The position numbers and the translations under genes are program-made. Below, one piece after another: positions 8,913-17,457 of a stretch of 64,000 nucleotides of DNA. The DNA lies in assembly GCF_000505545.1 (NCBI RefSeq), contig NZ_AYTB01000013.1, positions 186,001 through 250,000 of the forward strand. The letters are read 5' to 3'. Below the pieces are notes generated by a model. The model had not been told where the DNA came from, made no database searches, and saw only the letters and a list, made by a program, of their open reading frames with translations. Within the stretch, counting starts at the first letter, position 1; every line of letters starts with the position of its first letter. Source of the DNA: Kurthia huakuii LAM0618. GTDB lineage: Bacteria; Bacillota; Bacilli; Bacillales_A; Planococcaceae.

Positions 8913-10388
8913 TTGAAAAGTACAAAGCAATTTTTTGTTGTCGCTTTTAGTTTCGTATTATGTTTCATCGTTGCAAGCAGTGCACAGTTAACGGCTTCTG
9001 CTATTGATGAACAATCAGGGAAACCTGATGGCACCATCCAATGGGAAGGCCAACCATACGTAACAGATTACACATCAGGTGTTCAAACGAAAGCTACAAC
9101 AGGTAAGATTATTGATGTCTCAAAATGGCAAGGGAATATTAATTGGGCAAAGGTAGCAAAGTCAACGGATTTAGCCATCATTCGCGTACAATACGGTAGT
9201 GCAGTACAAGATTATATGCATAAAACGTATGAAAAAGGTGCGACGGCAAATGGTGTGCCATATGGTGTTTATTCATATATGCAAGCTTCTTCAAGTGCGA
9301 ATGCACGCATAGAAGCACGCAATTTAATTAATCGTGCAAGTAATAATGCAAAATTTTATGTTATTGATGTCGAAGAAATAACAAGTAAATCAGGGGAATC
9401 GATGCGTACAATCGTCAATGCGTATGTCGATGAATTGCGTAAGCATACAGACAAACAAATTGGCTTATATATCGCGCACCATATTTATAGCAAATTAAAT
9501 TTAGATACAAAAAAAGCTGACTTTGTGTGGATCCCACGTTACGGTTCAACAAAACCCGCATATCGCTATGACTTATGGCAATATACGGACCGTGCAGTTG
9601 TTAGCGGCATTAGTGGTCCAGTAGATGCAAATAAATTAGCACCTGGAAAAAAAGTGAATGATTTCTTGAAAAAATCACCTCTCGCAAAAGATTCAGGTAT
9701 CACGCAAACGACTAATAATCGTTATTATTCAATTAACCCCCGTAAAGTCGTGTTAAAACAAAATGTTGGAGAATATCGTGATACCGCATTTAAATCAAAA
9801 GTACGTATACTTAAGAAAAACACCATTGTTGCTATCGATGATGTGCAAATTTTATCGAATGGTGTACCGCGCTTGCGATTAGAAAACGGCAACTATATTA
9901 CGGCGAATCGCGCCAATGTTTTAAAAGTGCGTAGTGATATTGAAAATTATATTACGGACGTACCCGATCGCGTTTTATTACGTCGCTATCAAATGATTTA
10001 TGATTCGAAAGATTTTACAAAGCAACATGAGGTACGTAAATATAATAAAAATACGACGTTTGAAGTTGCCTCAATTGTCTATACGGCAAATGGCACGCCG
10101 CGCTTGAAAACGCCAAGCGGCAATTATTTATCTGCGCGTAAGGACATTACACGCGCTGTACCAGCAGATATTAAAAAATATTATTATGTTAGTCCAAAGC
10201 AAGTAACCGTTGCGCAAGATTTGAATGTATTTTCAACGGTAGATTTTAAGGCCGATGAAAAGCTACGCATCGTGCGCGCTGGTGAATCGCTGCCAATTGA
10301 AGGAATTCGTTATACAGACAACGGTGTACCGCGTTTGAAAATTGCAGATGGGCAATACATCAGTGCTTATAAAGCTCGTTTTAAATAG
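8913..10388 (+). CDS. secreted GH25 lysozyme with three DUF5776-like C-terminal repeats
   Basis: Cell-wall muramidase of 491 aa. From the TTG at 8913 (GGGAG 11-12 nt upstream) the protein starts with a clear signal peptide: MKSTKQFF, a hydrophobic core and ASA near residue 30. The GH25 domain runs from IIDVSKWQGNINW (about 64) through VIDVEE (about 150, catalytic acids) to YDLWQYTDRAVVSG and VDANKL (about 250). Three repeats of about 70 aa follow (about 269-340, 342-412, 420-491), each ending in a G-x-P-R-L-(K/R)-x-x-x-G-x-Y-(I/L) block, as in DUF5776 wall-associated domains. It likely cuts its own peptidoglycan. The leader suggests control by attenuation. Confidence 0.88.
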   Translation: MKSTKQFFVVAFSFVLCFIVASSAQLTASAIDEQSGKPDGTIQWEGQPYVTDYTSGVQTKATTGKIIDVSKWQGNINWAKVAKSTDLAIIRVQYGSAVQDYMHKTYEKGATANGVPYGVYSYMQASSSANARIEARNLINRASNNAKFYVIDVEEITSKSGESMRTIVNAYVDELRKHTDKQIGLYIAHHIYSKLNLDTKKADFVWIPRYGSTKPAYRYDLWQYTDRAVVSGISGPVDANKLAPGKKVNDFLKKSPLAKDSGITQTTNNRYYSINPRKVVLKQNVGEYRDTAFKSKVRILKKNTIVAIDDVQILSNGVPRLRLENGNYITANRANVLKVRSDIENYITDVPDRVLLRRYQMIYDSKDFTKQHEVRKYNKNTTFEVASIVYTANGTPRLKTPSGNYLSARKDITRAVPADIKKYYYVSPKQVTVAQDLNVFSTVDFKADEKLRIVRAGESLPIEGIRYTDNGVPRLKIADGQYISAYKARFK

Positions 10389-10430
10389 AAAAAAGAGGAA
10401 TTGCATTTTTGCGCAATTCCTCTTTTTTTT
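10389..10430 (+). terminator. terminator of the lysozyme gene
   Basis: AAAAGAGGAATTGC and GCAATTCCTCTTTT form a long perfect stem with a short loop and an eight-T tail directly after the stop. Confidence 0.92.
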
Positions 10431-10803
10431 AGCTGTAATTGAATGAACATTCAAAGTCCAAAAGATTTGAAATATAAAAAAGGTGTAGTTTTTAAGATGT
10501 ATATATATAAAATAAATATAATAATATTTATGCTTTTGTAGACTAAAATTCATAAAAAGATTGATTTTTCTGAAAAAATGTGTCATATTAAATATGTAAA
10601 TAGAGAGTGCAACGATTAGAATTTTGGTCATGGAAAGGATAATCAGTTAATTAAGTATAATCGCATCAGTCGTGTATGACAGGTGGATATATATGATAAC
10701 GAACTGATAGTCAACAGTGATTAAAAAATGAACTAAAGGGCTCCATTGATAGTAAGGCGTCATAAGAACTTAGAGTAAATACTATTCCAATGAGGTGAAC
10801 ATC
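10431..10803. other. A+T-rich intergenic region ahead of the SH3b genes
   Basis: About 370 bp of very A+T-rich sequence with no credible gene. It should carry the promoter of the three SH3b genes; candidates are TATATGATAA near 10690 and TATTAA near 10587, neither with a convincing -35. Only the GAGGTGA ribosome site at its end is clear. Confidence 0.4.
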
Positions 10804-11511
10804 ATGAAGTCAAAATTGGTGAAGTGGACATTAGCTGCCAGTTTGGCGACATCAGCTTTTGGATTAGGTGTAGTAGCATCTCCAATAACTAATGTAGAAG
10901 TAGCGCAGGCAGCATATACAATGTTCTCGATTACAGATGGCGTTAATGTACGTAGTGGTCCAGGAACAGATTATCGTATTTTAGGTAAATTAACATTTAA
11001 TGACCCAATCTCAGTCATTAGCAAATACAACAGCTCTTGGTCAAAAATTTTATATAAAGGTAAAACAGCTTATGTATCCAATAGTTGGATTGCCGCACAA
11101 CCAAATGTCCAAGAATATTATACGGTGAATACCGGTAGTGCAAATTTAAATGTGCGTAGTGGTCCGGGAACATCGTACAGGATTTTGTTTAAAAAACCAG
11201 GTGGTTCAATAGCAGCAATGCTCAATAAAACAACTTCAAAATGGTATCGTATTTGGGGTGGCGGTAGTCGAGTAGGGTATGTATCCGCAACATATTTAGA
11301 ACGCTTACCAGCATATATTGTTAACTCGGGCGATGCGAAGTTATATTTACGTACAGGTCCAGGGTCAGCGTATAAAAAAGTTCGTACAGTGACAAATAAT
11401 GAAGTGTTATATGCGGTCAATGTAGAAAGTAGCAAATGGTTTGCGGTAGCGTATGAAGATGGAAAAATTGGTTATGTGAATGCAAAATATTTAACCCCTT
11501 TCCCATATTAA
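10804..11511 (+). CDS. secreted protein with three SH3b domains
   Basis: 235 aa. The start is ATG at 10804 with GAGGTGA 5-8 nt before; a GTG at 10795 lies inside the ribosome site. The signal peptide is MKSKLVKWTLAASLATSA... with AQAA near residue 36. Three bacterial SH3 (SH3_3) domains follow, at about 37-95, 108-170 and 178-235, each with the N-V-R-x-G-P-G-x-x-Y/Y-R core and a W-x-K/Y-V-x-x-x-Y end. Such domains bind peptidoglycan; no catalytic domain is present, so it is probably a wall-binding protein. First of three tandem paralogues. Confidence 0.85.
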   Translation: MKSKLVKWTLAASLATSAFGLGVVASPITNVEVAQAAYTMFSITDGVNVRSGPGTDYRILGKLTFNDPISVISKYNSSWSKILYKGKTAYVSNSWIAAQPNVQEYYTVNTGSANLNVRSGPGTSYRILFKKPGGSIAAMLNKTTSKWYRIWGGGSRVGYVSATYLERLPAYIVNSGDAKLYLRTGPGSAYKKVRTVTNNEVLYAVNVESSKWFAVAYEDGKIGYVNAKYLTPFPY

Positions 11512-11530
11512 ATCGTAAGGAGGAGTAGTT

Positions 11531-12232
11531 ATGGCCAGGTCCCTTTTAAAAAAATGGATGATGGCGACAGGTATCGCATTTTCAGCTTTGGGAGTAGGTG
11601 CGCTCGTACAACCGGATTTTACAGTGCAAGCCGTTCAGCAAGTTACAACAAAATATGCGCAGTTTAATGGTGTAAAGGCATTTGAAAAACCAACGATTTC
11701 AAGTGCTGTAGTCGGAACATATACACTGAATAATCCAGTGCATATTGTAAAAACGTATAATGCTGATTTTTATGAAGTACGCCTCGATGGTCAAAAAGGA
11801 TATGTCCAAAAAGAATATGTTCAAGCAACCCCTTATTTCGTAAAAGCGGTTATGGTTTATGCGCCGCATGATACACTTAATGTTCGTACGGGCCCAGGTG
11901 TTAAGTATCGCAAATTTGGTGCCGTAGCGCATAATAAACCACTATATGTGACGAGTGATAAAACTTGGGGTAATTGGATTCAAGTTTGGCATAAAGGGAA
12001 ATTTGGTTTTGTGAATAAACGTTATACAGTAGCGCCACCATGGTATACCGTTCGTGTGCCGGCTGATGATACGCTTGCAGTACGCACAGGCCCAGGTGTC
12101 GGTTACCACCAAATCGGAGGATTGTATAATAAAGATCGCGTTCAAGTGTTAGCGAAAACAACATCGAAATGGTACCAAGTGTATCACCGAGGTGAAATTG
12201 GTTATGTGTCAGCATTTTATGTGACAAAATAA
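11531..12232 (+). CDS. secreted protein with SH3b domains (second paralogue)
   Basis: 233 aa, 19 nt after the previous gene, with AAGGAGGA before its ATG. The signal peptide MARSLLKKWMMATG... ends near VQA (about 33). The first SH3b repeat is divergent and lacks the R-x-G-P core (VKAFEKPTISSAV). The second and third have LNVRTGPGVKYRK and LAVRTGPGVGYHQ. The same layout as its neighbours points to tandem duplication and divergence; wall binding is inferred. Confidence 0.85.
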   Translation: MARSLLKKWMMATGIAFSALGVGALVQPDFTVQAVQQVTTKYAQFNGVKAFEKPTISSAVVGTYTLNNPVHIVKTYNADFYEVRLDGQKGYVQKEYVQATPYFVKAVMVYAPHDTLNVRTGPGVKYRKFGAVAHNKPLYVTSDKTWGNWIQVWHKGKFGFVNKRYTVAPPWYTVRVPADDTLAVRTGPGVGYHQIGGLYNKDRVQVLAKTTSKWYQVYHRGEIGYVSAFYVTK

Positions 12233-12250
12233 TAATAGAGGTGAGATGTC

Positions 12251-12760
12251 ATGAAGTCAGCATTGCTTAAGTGGACGATGGCTGTGGGCATGGCAACATC
12301 AGCATTTGGATTAACGTATGCCGCACAACCAACGCAAATGGACGAAGCATATGCAGCGACAACAATGTATTCGCAAGTTGATAATTTAAATATCCGTACA
12401 GGTCCTAGTACAAAATATCGTTCTATTGGACAATTTGATACGAATGATAAAATTAAAGTATTAAAATCATATAACAGCTCATGGTATCAAATTTCGTACA
12501 AAGGGAATAAACGTTACGTTTATAAATATTGGGTTAGCAAAAATATTTTTGTTTTAACAACAGGTACAGTTGTAACGCCAAAAGGAGTTAATTTAAATAT
12601 TCGCTCAGGTCCAGGAACCGGCTATCGTATTGTGACAAAAGCTGCTTCTGGTGCAAAAGTAAAAGTCACAAGTTTCCACAATGGCAAATGGTTCAAAGTG
12701 TATCACAATGGACACTTCGGCTATGCAAGTAGCGACTATTTAAAAGTGAAATACGAATAA
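12251..12760 (+). CDS. secreted protein with two SH3b domains (third paralogue)
   Basis: 169 aa with GAGGTGAGA before the ATG. The signal peptide MKSALLKWTMAVGMATSAFG is nearly the same as in the first paralogue and ends at YAA near residue 37. Two SH3b domains contain LNIRTGPSTKYRS and LNIRSGPGTGYRI. It is last in the three-gene cluster and is followed by a terminator. Confidence 0.85.
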   Translation: MKSALLKWTMAVGMATSAFGLTYAAQPTQMDEAYAATTMYSQVDNLNIRTGPSTKYRSIGQFDTNDKIKVLKSYNSSWYQISYKGNKRYVYKYWVSKNIFVLTTGTVVTPKGVNLNIRSGPGTGYRIVTKAASGAKVKVTSFHNGKWFKVYHNGHFGYASSDYLKVKYE

Positions 12761-12826
12761 TAATTGAAAAAACTATCGCATGAAAGCGAACACTACAGCG
12801 ATGGCGATATCAATAGCGAGCAATTT

Positions 12827-12856
12827 GGCGGGGGACAACCACCCCGCTTCTTTTTA
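12827..12856 (+). terminator. terminator of the SH3b cluster
   Basis: GGCGGGG and CCCCGC arms around gacaacca, followed by TTCTTTTT. Confidence 0.7.
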
Positions 12857-12901
12857 TGGCGCTTTTTTGAAACTATGTTATACTGTACATAATTAAAATT
12901 G

Positions 12902-12981
12902 TTGCAGGGGGACACAATGTGTTGAGAAGGTTAAAACCTGACCCTTAGAACCTGTCCGTTAATACGGGCGTAGGGAGCAAT
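12902..12981 (+). promoter_or_regulatory. TPP riboswitch, first of a tandem pair
   Basis: Contains the thi-box core in order: TGAGAAGG, CCTGACCCTTAGAACCTG, GTTAATAC and GGCGTAGGGAGCA, with TTGC/GCAA closing P1. It has its own expression platform (GAGCAATGTAC pairing with GTACATTTGCTC, and a terminator at 13009-13032). It shuts off the thiamine operon when thiamine pyrophosphate is plentiful. Confidence 0.95.
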
Positions 12982-13008
12982 GTACGAGATTTTGACGATG
13001 TACATTTG

Positions 13009-13032
13009 CTCTCCGTTATGGAGAGTTTTTTT
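13009..13032 (+). terminator. riboswitch 1 terminator
   Basis: CTCTCC-gttat-GGAGAG stem followed by seven T. The 5' side overlaps the sequence able to pair with the end of the aptamer, as expected for an on/off switch. Confidence 0.88.
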
Positions 13033-13048
13033 ATTGCACTATTTTAAT

Positions 13049-13127
13049 TTGCGGGGGGACACAATGTGTTGAGAAGGCTAAAACCTGACCCTTAGAACCT
13101 GACAGTTAACACTGACGTAGGGAGCAA
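13049..13127 (+). promoter_or_regulatory. TPP riboswitch, second of a tandem pair
   Basis: Nearly a copy of the first aptamer (TGAGAAGG, CCTGACCCTTAGAACCTG, GTTAACACTG, CGTAGGGAGCAA) with compensating changes in one stem (CAGTTAACACTG against CCGTTAATACGG). A second terminator follows at 13135. Confidence 0.95.
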
Positions 13128-13134
13128 TTTTTTG

Positions 13135-13170
13135 AAGCACGCTCCTATTTTATGGCGCGTGCTTTTTTTT
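13135..13170 (+). terminator. riboswitch 2 terminator
   Basis: AGCACGC and GCGTGCT arms with an eight-T run, 30 nt before the tenA start. Confidence 0.9.
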
Positions 13171-13200
13171 GCCTACGTCCATCCAAGAGGAGGACTTTTA

Positions 13201-13884
13201 ATGACATTTTGTGAACGAGTACGACAGGAGAACGATATTTATTTTGAAGCAAGTTTTAATCACCCATTTGTACAAGGAATTGTCGATGGTACGTTACCAC
13301 TTGAAAAATTTAAAGACTATATGATGCAAGATGCCTATTATTTAAAGCATTATACGAAAGTATTGTCGATTGCAGCATCAAAAGCGACAGAAGCAGATGA
13401 AACGTTGTACTATTTACAGTCAGCACAAAATATTCAATTAGCAGAGCTTGAAATGCATCGTATTACATTCCGTGAATTAGGTGTGACCGAGGAAGAATTA
13501 GCAGCATTTGAACCAGCACCCGCCGCGTATAATTATGTAAGCCATATGTATAATGCGGCGCATAATGGAGATGCAGCTGAAGCATTTGCGGCGATGTTCC
13601 CTTGCCCATGGCTTTATTTAGAGATTGGCAATCGTTTTAAAGATGCTAAACCTGGTGTGCCATTGTACGAGCAATGGATTGCCCTATATAGTTCAGATGA
13701 GATGAATGAAAATATTGGGCAGCAACTAGCGCTTATGAACCGTTACGCAGAAGCACAGCCAGAAAAAGAAGCGTTGTTCAAACAGCATTTTAAAAAGAGC
13801 TGTTATTATGAGTGGAAATTCTGGGAAATGCCTTGGACAGCAGAAAATTGGGAACAAGAGGTGGCGCACTATGTCACTCGCTAA
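13201..13884 (+). CDS. tenA: TenA, aminopyrimidine aminohydrolase (thiaminase II)
   Basis: 227 aa, the usual TenA length. It hydrolyses aminopyrimidine breakdown products to HMP for thiamine salvage. The sequence shows FEASFNHPFVQGIVDGTLPLEKF (residues 15-37), YYLKHYTKVL, a central EMHRITFRELG block with the active-site Glu, and PCPWLYLEIGNRF with the conserved Pro-Cys pair (about 138). The start at 13201 has GAGGAGG; the in-frame codons before it lie in the riboswitch terminator. First gene of the operon; its 3' end overlaps thiM. Confidence 0.93.
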   Translation: MTFCERVRQENDIYFEASFNHPFVQGIVDGTLPLEKFKDYMMQDAYYLKHYTKVLSIAASKATEADETLYYLQSAQNIQLAELEMHRITFRELGVTEEELAAFEPAPAAYNYVSHMYNAAHNGDAAEAFAAMFPCPWLYLEIGNRFKDAKPGVPLYEQWIALYSSDEMNENIGQQLALMNRYAEAQPEKEALFKQHFKKSCYYEWKFWEMPWTAENWEQEVAHYVTR

Positions 13885-14602
13885 TATACGCAGTAAAGCG
13901 CCACTTGTACATTGTATAACAAACTATGTTGTCGCAAACTTTACAGCAAATGGCCTACTTGCTATTGGCGCGTCCCCTGTCATGGCAGATGCATGTGATG
14001 AAGTAGCCGATATGGTACGCGTTAGTAGTGCGCTATTATTAAATATTGGCACGTTAAATGAACGGACAACGGAATCGATGTTGATGGCAGGAAAAGCAGC
14101 GAATGCCCATCAGATTCCAGTTGTACTTGACCCGGTCGGTGTTGGTGCTACACCGTTTCGCCAAAAGTTTGTGAAGGAGCTATTAACAGCTGTACACATT
14201 GATTTATTGCGCTGTAATGTAGGTGAGTTAGCGGCCATTGCAGGTGTTGAGTGGCATGCAAAAGGTGTCGATAGTGGCGCTGGCGAAATGGATATTGTAG
14301 CAGAGGCCAAAAAAGTAGCGCGTAAATACGATTGTGCCGTTATTATTACCGGTGCAACGGATATTTTCATAGAACGTGATGTAGTGCAGTTCATTCCAGG
14401 TGGTGTCGTTGAAACAACTGCCGTTACGGGAACAGGGTGTTTATTAAGTGCCGTATGTGCCGCGACACTTGGTGCAGGTGCATCACTTGCGGAGATACTG
14501 CATGATTATAAACAGGCAGCAGAACGTGTAGGCCCGAAAGCAACAGGGTCATTCCAAGTTGACTTTTTAGATGCCTTACATGATATTTCGGAGGGATTGT
14601 AA
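13871..14602 (+). CDS. thiM: ThiM, hydroxyethylthiazole kinase
   Basis: 243 aa, phosphorylates 4-methyl-5-(2-hydroxyethyl)thiazole with ATP. Visible are PLVHCITNYVVANFTANGLL near the start (thiazole site), ASPVMAD, VLDPVGVGAT, the LLRCNVGELAAIAG block and the phosphate-binding VTGTGCLLSA near residue 190 with the conserved Cys. The ATG at 13871 overlaps the tenA stop by 14 bp and uses GAGGTGG within tenA. Confidence 0.93.
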   Translation: MSLANIRSKAPLVHCITNYVVANFTANGLLAIGASPVMADACDEVADMVRVSSALLLNIGTLNERTTESMLMAGKAANAHQIPVVLDPVGVGATPFRQKFVKELLTAVHIDLLRCNVGELAAIAGVEWHAKGVDSGAGEMDIVAEAKKVARKYDCAVIITGATDIFIERDVVQFIPGGVVETTAVTGTGCLLSAVCAATLGAGASLAEILHDYKQAAERVGPKATGSFQVDFLDALHDISEGL

Positions 14603-15414
14603 TGATAGCATTAACGATTGCAGGGTCAGATAGTGGTGGCGGTGCAGGCATTCAAGCTGATTTAAAAACATTTCAAGAATTAGGTGCATTCGGAACATCC
14701 GCAATTACGGCATTGACTGCACAAAATACGCTTGGCGTCCATGACATTATGGCAGCGGAGCCAGCATTTGTCGAAGCACAGCTTCAAGTATTATTTGATG
14801 ATTTTTCAATTGCTGCAGCTAAAACAGGCATGTTATTTTCACCAGAAATTATTAAAGCTGTCGCCAATTATATGCGACAGCAAAATATACCGCTTGTAGT
14901 CGATCCCGTTATGATTGCCAAGGGTGGTGCGACATTGCTTGCACAACAAGCTGTTAAAACGATGAAGGACGTATTATTACCTGTCGCGACAATTTGTACC
15001 CCAAACATTCCTGAAGCAGAAATATTAGCTGATATGTCGATTACGACCGATGAGGATGTTGTTGAAGCTGCACAGCGATTAATGGCGCTTGGCGCACAAA
15101 ACATCGTCATGAAAGGTGGCCATTTACATGGTGCACAAGCAGTGGATCATGTGTTTTTATCCGATGGTACATCGTTTACAATGACGACGCCACGCATTGA
15201 TACGACAGCAACACATGGGACCGGTTGTACATTTTCAGCAGCAATTACTGCAGGGCTTGCGAACGGACAGTCATTAAAAGAAGCGATTGTCGAAGCGAAA
15301 CGTTTTGTTCACGCAGCGATTGAAAACCCACTTGGTATTGGGCATGGACATGGGCCAACCAACCATTTTGCATACAATCGCTATGAGTGTGAGGTAATCG
15401 TTAATGAAGCGTGA
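14602..15414 (+). CDS. thiD: ThiD, hydroxymethylpyrimidine (phosphate) kinase
   Basis: 270 aa ribokinase-fold kinase making HMP-PP. Motifs are LTIAGSDSGGGAGIQADLKT (residues 3-22), KTGMLFS, VDPVMIAKGG (about 99) and the anion hole THGTGCTFSAA (about 208). The ATG shares a base with the thiM stop (TAATG), so translation is coupled. Confidence 0.93.
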   Translation: MIALTIAGSDSGGGAGIQADLKTFQELGAFGTSAITALTAQNTLGVHDIMAAEPAFVEAQLQVLFDDFSIAAAKTGMLFSPEIIKAVANYMRQQNIPLVVDPVMIAKGGATLLAQQAVKTMKDVLLPVATICTPNIPEAEILADMSITTDEDVVEAAQRLMALGAQNIVMKGGHLHGAQAVDHVFLSDGTSFTMTTPRIDTTATHGTGCTFSAAITAGLANGQSLKEAIVEAKRFVHAAIENPLGIGHGHGPTNHFAYNRYECEVIVNEA

Positions 15415-16036
15415 TGATTTAGCTGTTTACTTTATTATGGGGACAGAAAATTGTGTGAAAGCACCATTAGAAACGTTACGTGAAGCACTTGAAGCAGGCA
15501 TCACGATGTTTCAATTTCGTGAAAAAGGGCCACGCGCTTTAACAGGACAAGCATATGAGCAATTTGCGCGTGACTGCCAACAGCTATGTGCGACTTACGG
15601 GGTCCCATTTGTCGTCAATGATGACGTCGCATTAGCGACACGCTTACGTGCAGATGGTTTGCATATTGGTCAAGATGACGCGCGATTGCAACAGGCGAAG
15701 GAGCAATTTAATGGGTTTATTGGCGTCTCTGTACATACAGCAGATGAAATGGAAGCGGCTATTGTAGGCGGCTGTGATTATGTGGGGATTGGCCCCATTT
15801 ATACTACGGCATCAAAAGCAGATGCAGAAGCACCTTGTAGTACAGCGTTCCCGGCAGCTATGCACAAGCAGTTCCCACAATGCCCCATTGTAGCGATTGG
15901 CGGTATTCAAACTCATAATGTGGAGCCGGTTTTGTCCACTGGTGTTGATGGTGTATCGGTGATTTCAGCGTTGTGTCACAGTTTAGACATGAAACATACC
16001 GTGAAACAATTAAAAGGTGAAACTATTTATCACTAG
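15404..16036 (+). CDS. thiE: ThiE, thiamine-phosphate synthase
   Basis: 210 aa TIM barrel joining HMP-PP and thiazole phosphate. Signatures: FQFREKGPRAL (residues 27-37), VNDDVALATRLRADGLHIGQ (about 73-92, HMP-PP/Mg site), VGIGPIYTTASKADA (about 126) and VAIGGI (about 165). It overlaps thiD by 11 bp. Last gene of the riboswitch-controlled operon; no thiazole or HMP synthesis genes lie beside it, so the operon serves salvage. Confidence 0.93.
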   Translation: MKRDDLAVYFIMGTENCVKAPLETLREALEAGITMFQFREKGPRALTGQAYEQFARDCQQLCATYGVPFVVNDDVALATRLRADGLHIGQDDARLQQAKEQFNGFIGVSVHTADEMEAAIVGGCDYVGIGPIYTTASKADAEAPCSTAFPAAMHKQFPQCPIVAIGGIQTHNVEPVLSTGVDGVSVISALCHSLDMKHTVKQLKGETIYH

Positions 16037-16078
16037 TGCGCGTCTATAGTTTAATGACGCAAATCTAGGGGGATTTAG

Positions 16079-16324
16079 ATGGCTAGTAAGCAAACGTTAT
16101 CAGACATTGTGACAGACTGTTTTAAAGGGCAGTTATTAACGAAGTATGTAGCAAAAAGTCCCGTTTATGTTCGTAAGGGACCTGGCGTAAGCTACGAAGA
16201 ATTAGGTTATTTAAATAAGGATGAAGTCGTCGACGTTTTTTGTACGACTGGTGAATGGTGCAAAGTGCAATTTCATCATCACATTGGTTACGTTAATAAG
16301 TTATACTTGCAAAAACTTTCATAA
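16079..16324 (+). CDS. small single-SH3b protein without signal peptide
   Basis: 81 aa with one SH3b domain (SPVYVRKGPGVSYEELG ... GYVNKLYL). The core of the domain matches the three secreted paralogues upstream, but residues 1-20 (MASKQTLSDIVTDCFKGQ) are polar and no signal peptide or TM is present, so it may stay in the cytosol. AGGGGGA precedes the ATG. Function unknown. Confidence 0.78.
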   Translation: MASKQTLSDIVTDCFKGQLLTKYVAKSPVYVRKGPGVSYEELGYLNKDEVVDVFCTTGEWCKVQFHHHIGYVNKLYLQKLS

Positions 16325-16366
16325 CTCGAGCCCTCGGCGTATACTACAAGCAAAGGGGGCTTGAGG

Positions 16367-16918
16367 ATGTTAGAAAATGAAGTCGTCATGTTAAAGCCGC
16401 TTGCGCGTGAAGACGCAGCAGCTTTATTTCATGCAGGAAATGATGAGCGAATTTGGGAGATGACGCAACCGCGTATCCATTCGTTATCAGATGCGGAGGC
16501 CTATATTGACAAGGCATTAGCTGCAACAGATCAACAAACTTTTGCGGTGTTTTCCAAAGTACATAATCAAATTGTTGGAGCCACGCGATTTTATACAATT
16601 GACGAAGGTTTTGGAAGTGTTGAAATTGGTTATACATGGCTCAATCCAATGGTGTGGCGCAGCGCGGTTAATACGAATATGAAATTATTAATGCTCACGT
16701 ATGCGTTTGAACAATGGTCGATGAAACGCGTTCAAATTATGGCTGACGAGCGTAATATACGTTCGCGTAATGCTATCGTTCGTATTGGTGCAACATTTGA
16801 AGGGATTTTACGAAAACACAAATTCGGTGCTGATGGCGCTATTCGAAATAGTGCCGTGTATAGCATTATTGATGATGAATGGCCAGATGTGAAGCAACAT
16901 ATTGAAAACAAATTATAA
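16367..16918 (+). CDS. GNAT-family N-acetyltransferase (RimJ/RimL type)
   Basis: 183 aa. It opens with VVMLKPLAREDAAALFHAG, the first strand and helix of Acetyltransf_3 proteins; EIGYTWLNPMVWRSAVNTNMKLLML is the acetyl-CoA binding stretch and NIRSRNAIVRIGATFEGILRK the N-x-x-S-x-x-x-x-x-x-x-G-F-like end. The ATG at 16367 has GGGGG 8 nt before; the TTG at 16361 does not. The substrate may be a ribosomal protein N-terminus or a small amine; unknown. Confidence 0.85.
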   Translation: MLENEVVMLKPLAREDAAALFHAGNDERIWEMTQPRIHSLSDAEAYIDKALAATDQQTFAVFSKVHNQIVGATRFYTIDEGFGSVEIGYTWLNPMVWRSAVNTNMKLLMLTYAFEQWSMKRVQIMADERNIRSRNAIVRIGATFEGILRKHKFGADGAIRNSAVYSIIDDEWPDVKQHIENKL

Positions 16919-16963
16919 TAAAAGAGCAGGAAGTGCCATCTAATGCGCTCCTGCTCTTTTATT
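16919..16963. terminator. bidirectional terminator
   Basis: AAAAGAGCAGGA / TCCTGCTCTTTT perfect 12-bp stem between convergent genes. Confidence 0.9.
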
Positions 16964-17429
16964 ATTCTGAATCATTAGACAGTTCTTGTGAAGGCTTAGC
17001 AAGACGCCAACAAATCGCTATAATCGCGATGAATAATGCTATAAAAATAATCAATGGGCCCGTAATAATAACGGTTGTATGCGGATGAATAATCGTATAA
17101 ACTTCAATCGCTATTTTTGTTGATAATACACAAAGCAAGCCATTTTTAAGGGCATTTAATAATGCAGTTGAATTTTTGTAAGATAATTCTCTATTTTCAG
17201 AATTTTTATCGCAAAATTCATGCCATTCTGGATGGTGTTCGAGTATGTGCAAAAAACTCCAAAGCACAATGCCAATAAGAAGGGGCAAAAAAATAAATGC
17301 CCGCGTTTGCCAGTCATTAAAAAGCGCACTATGAATAAATGGAGGGAGCGTTTGAAAAGCTATAGTTGTATACAGTACAACTATACTGAAAAAGCTAATT
17401 GTTGCGGTCGAAAAAATTCTTTTCTTCAT
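16962..17429 (-). CDS. small multi-pass membrane protein, unknown
   Basis: 155 aa starting at ATG 17429 (AAGGAGG 8 nt before). Four hydrophobic segments: residues 8-25, 42-62, about 98-115 and 121-143. The second is preceded by NDWQTRAFIFLPL, and a polar helix HHPEWHEFCDKNSENRELSY lies between TM2 and TM3. The layout recalls DUF1648-type small membrane proteins, but the diagnostic motifs are not clear. It lies 28 nt downstream of rpoN on the same strand and may be co-transcribed with it. Confidence 0.72.
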   Translation of the reverse strand: MKKRIFSTATISFFSIVVLYTTIAFQTLPPFIHSALFNDWQTRAFIFLPLLIGIVLWSFLHILEHHPEWHEFCDKNSENRELSYKNSTALLNALKNGLLCVLSTKIAIEVYTIIHPHTTVIITGPLIIFIALFIAIIAICWRLAKPSQELSNDSE

Positions 17430-17457
17430 TAATCTGCCTCCTTTATGCTCCATTATA

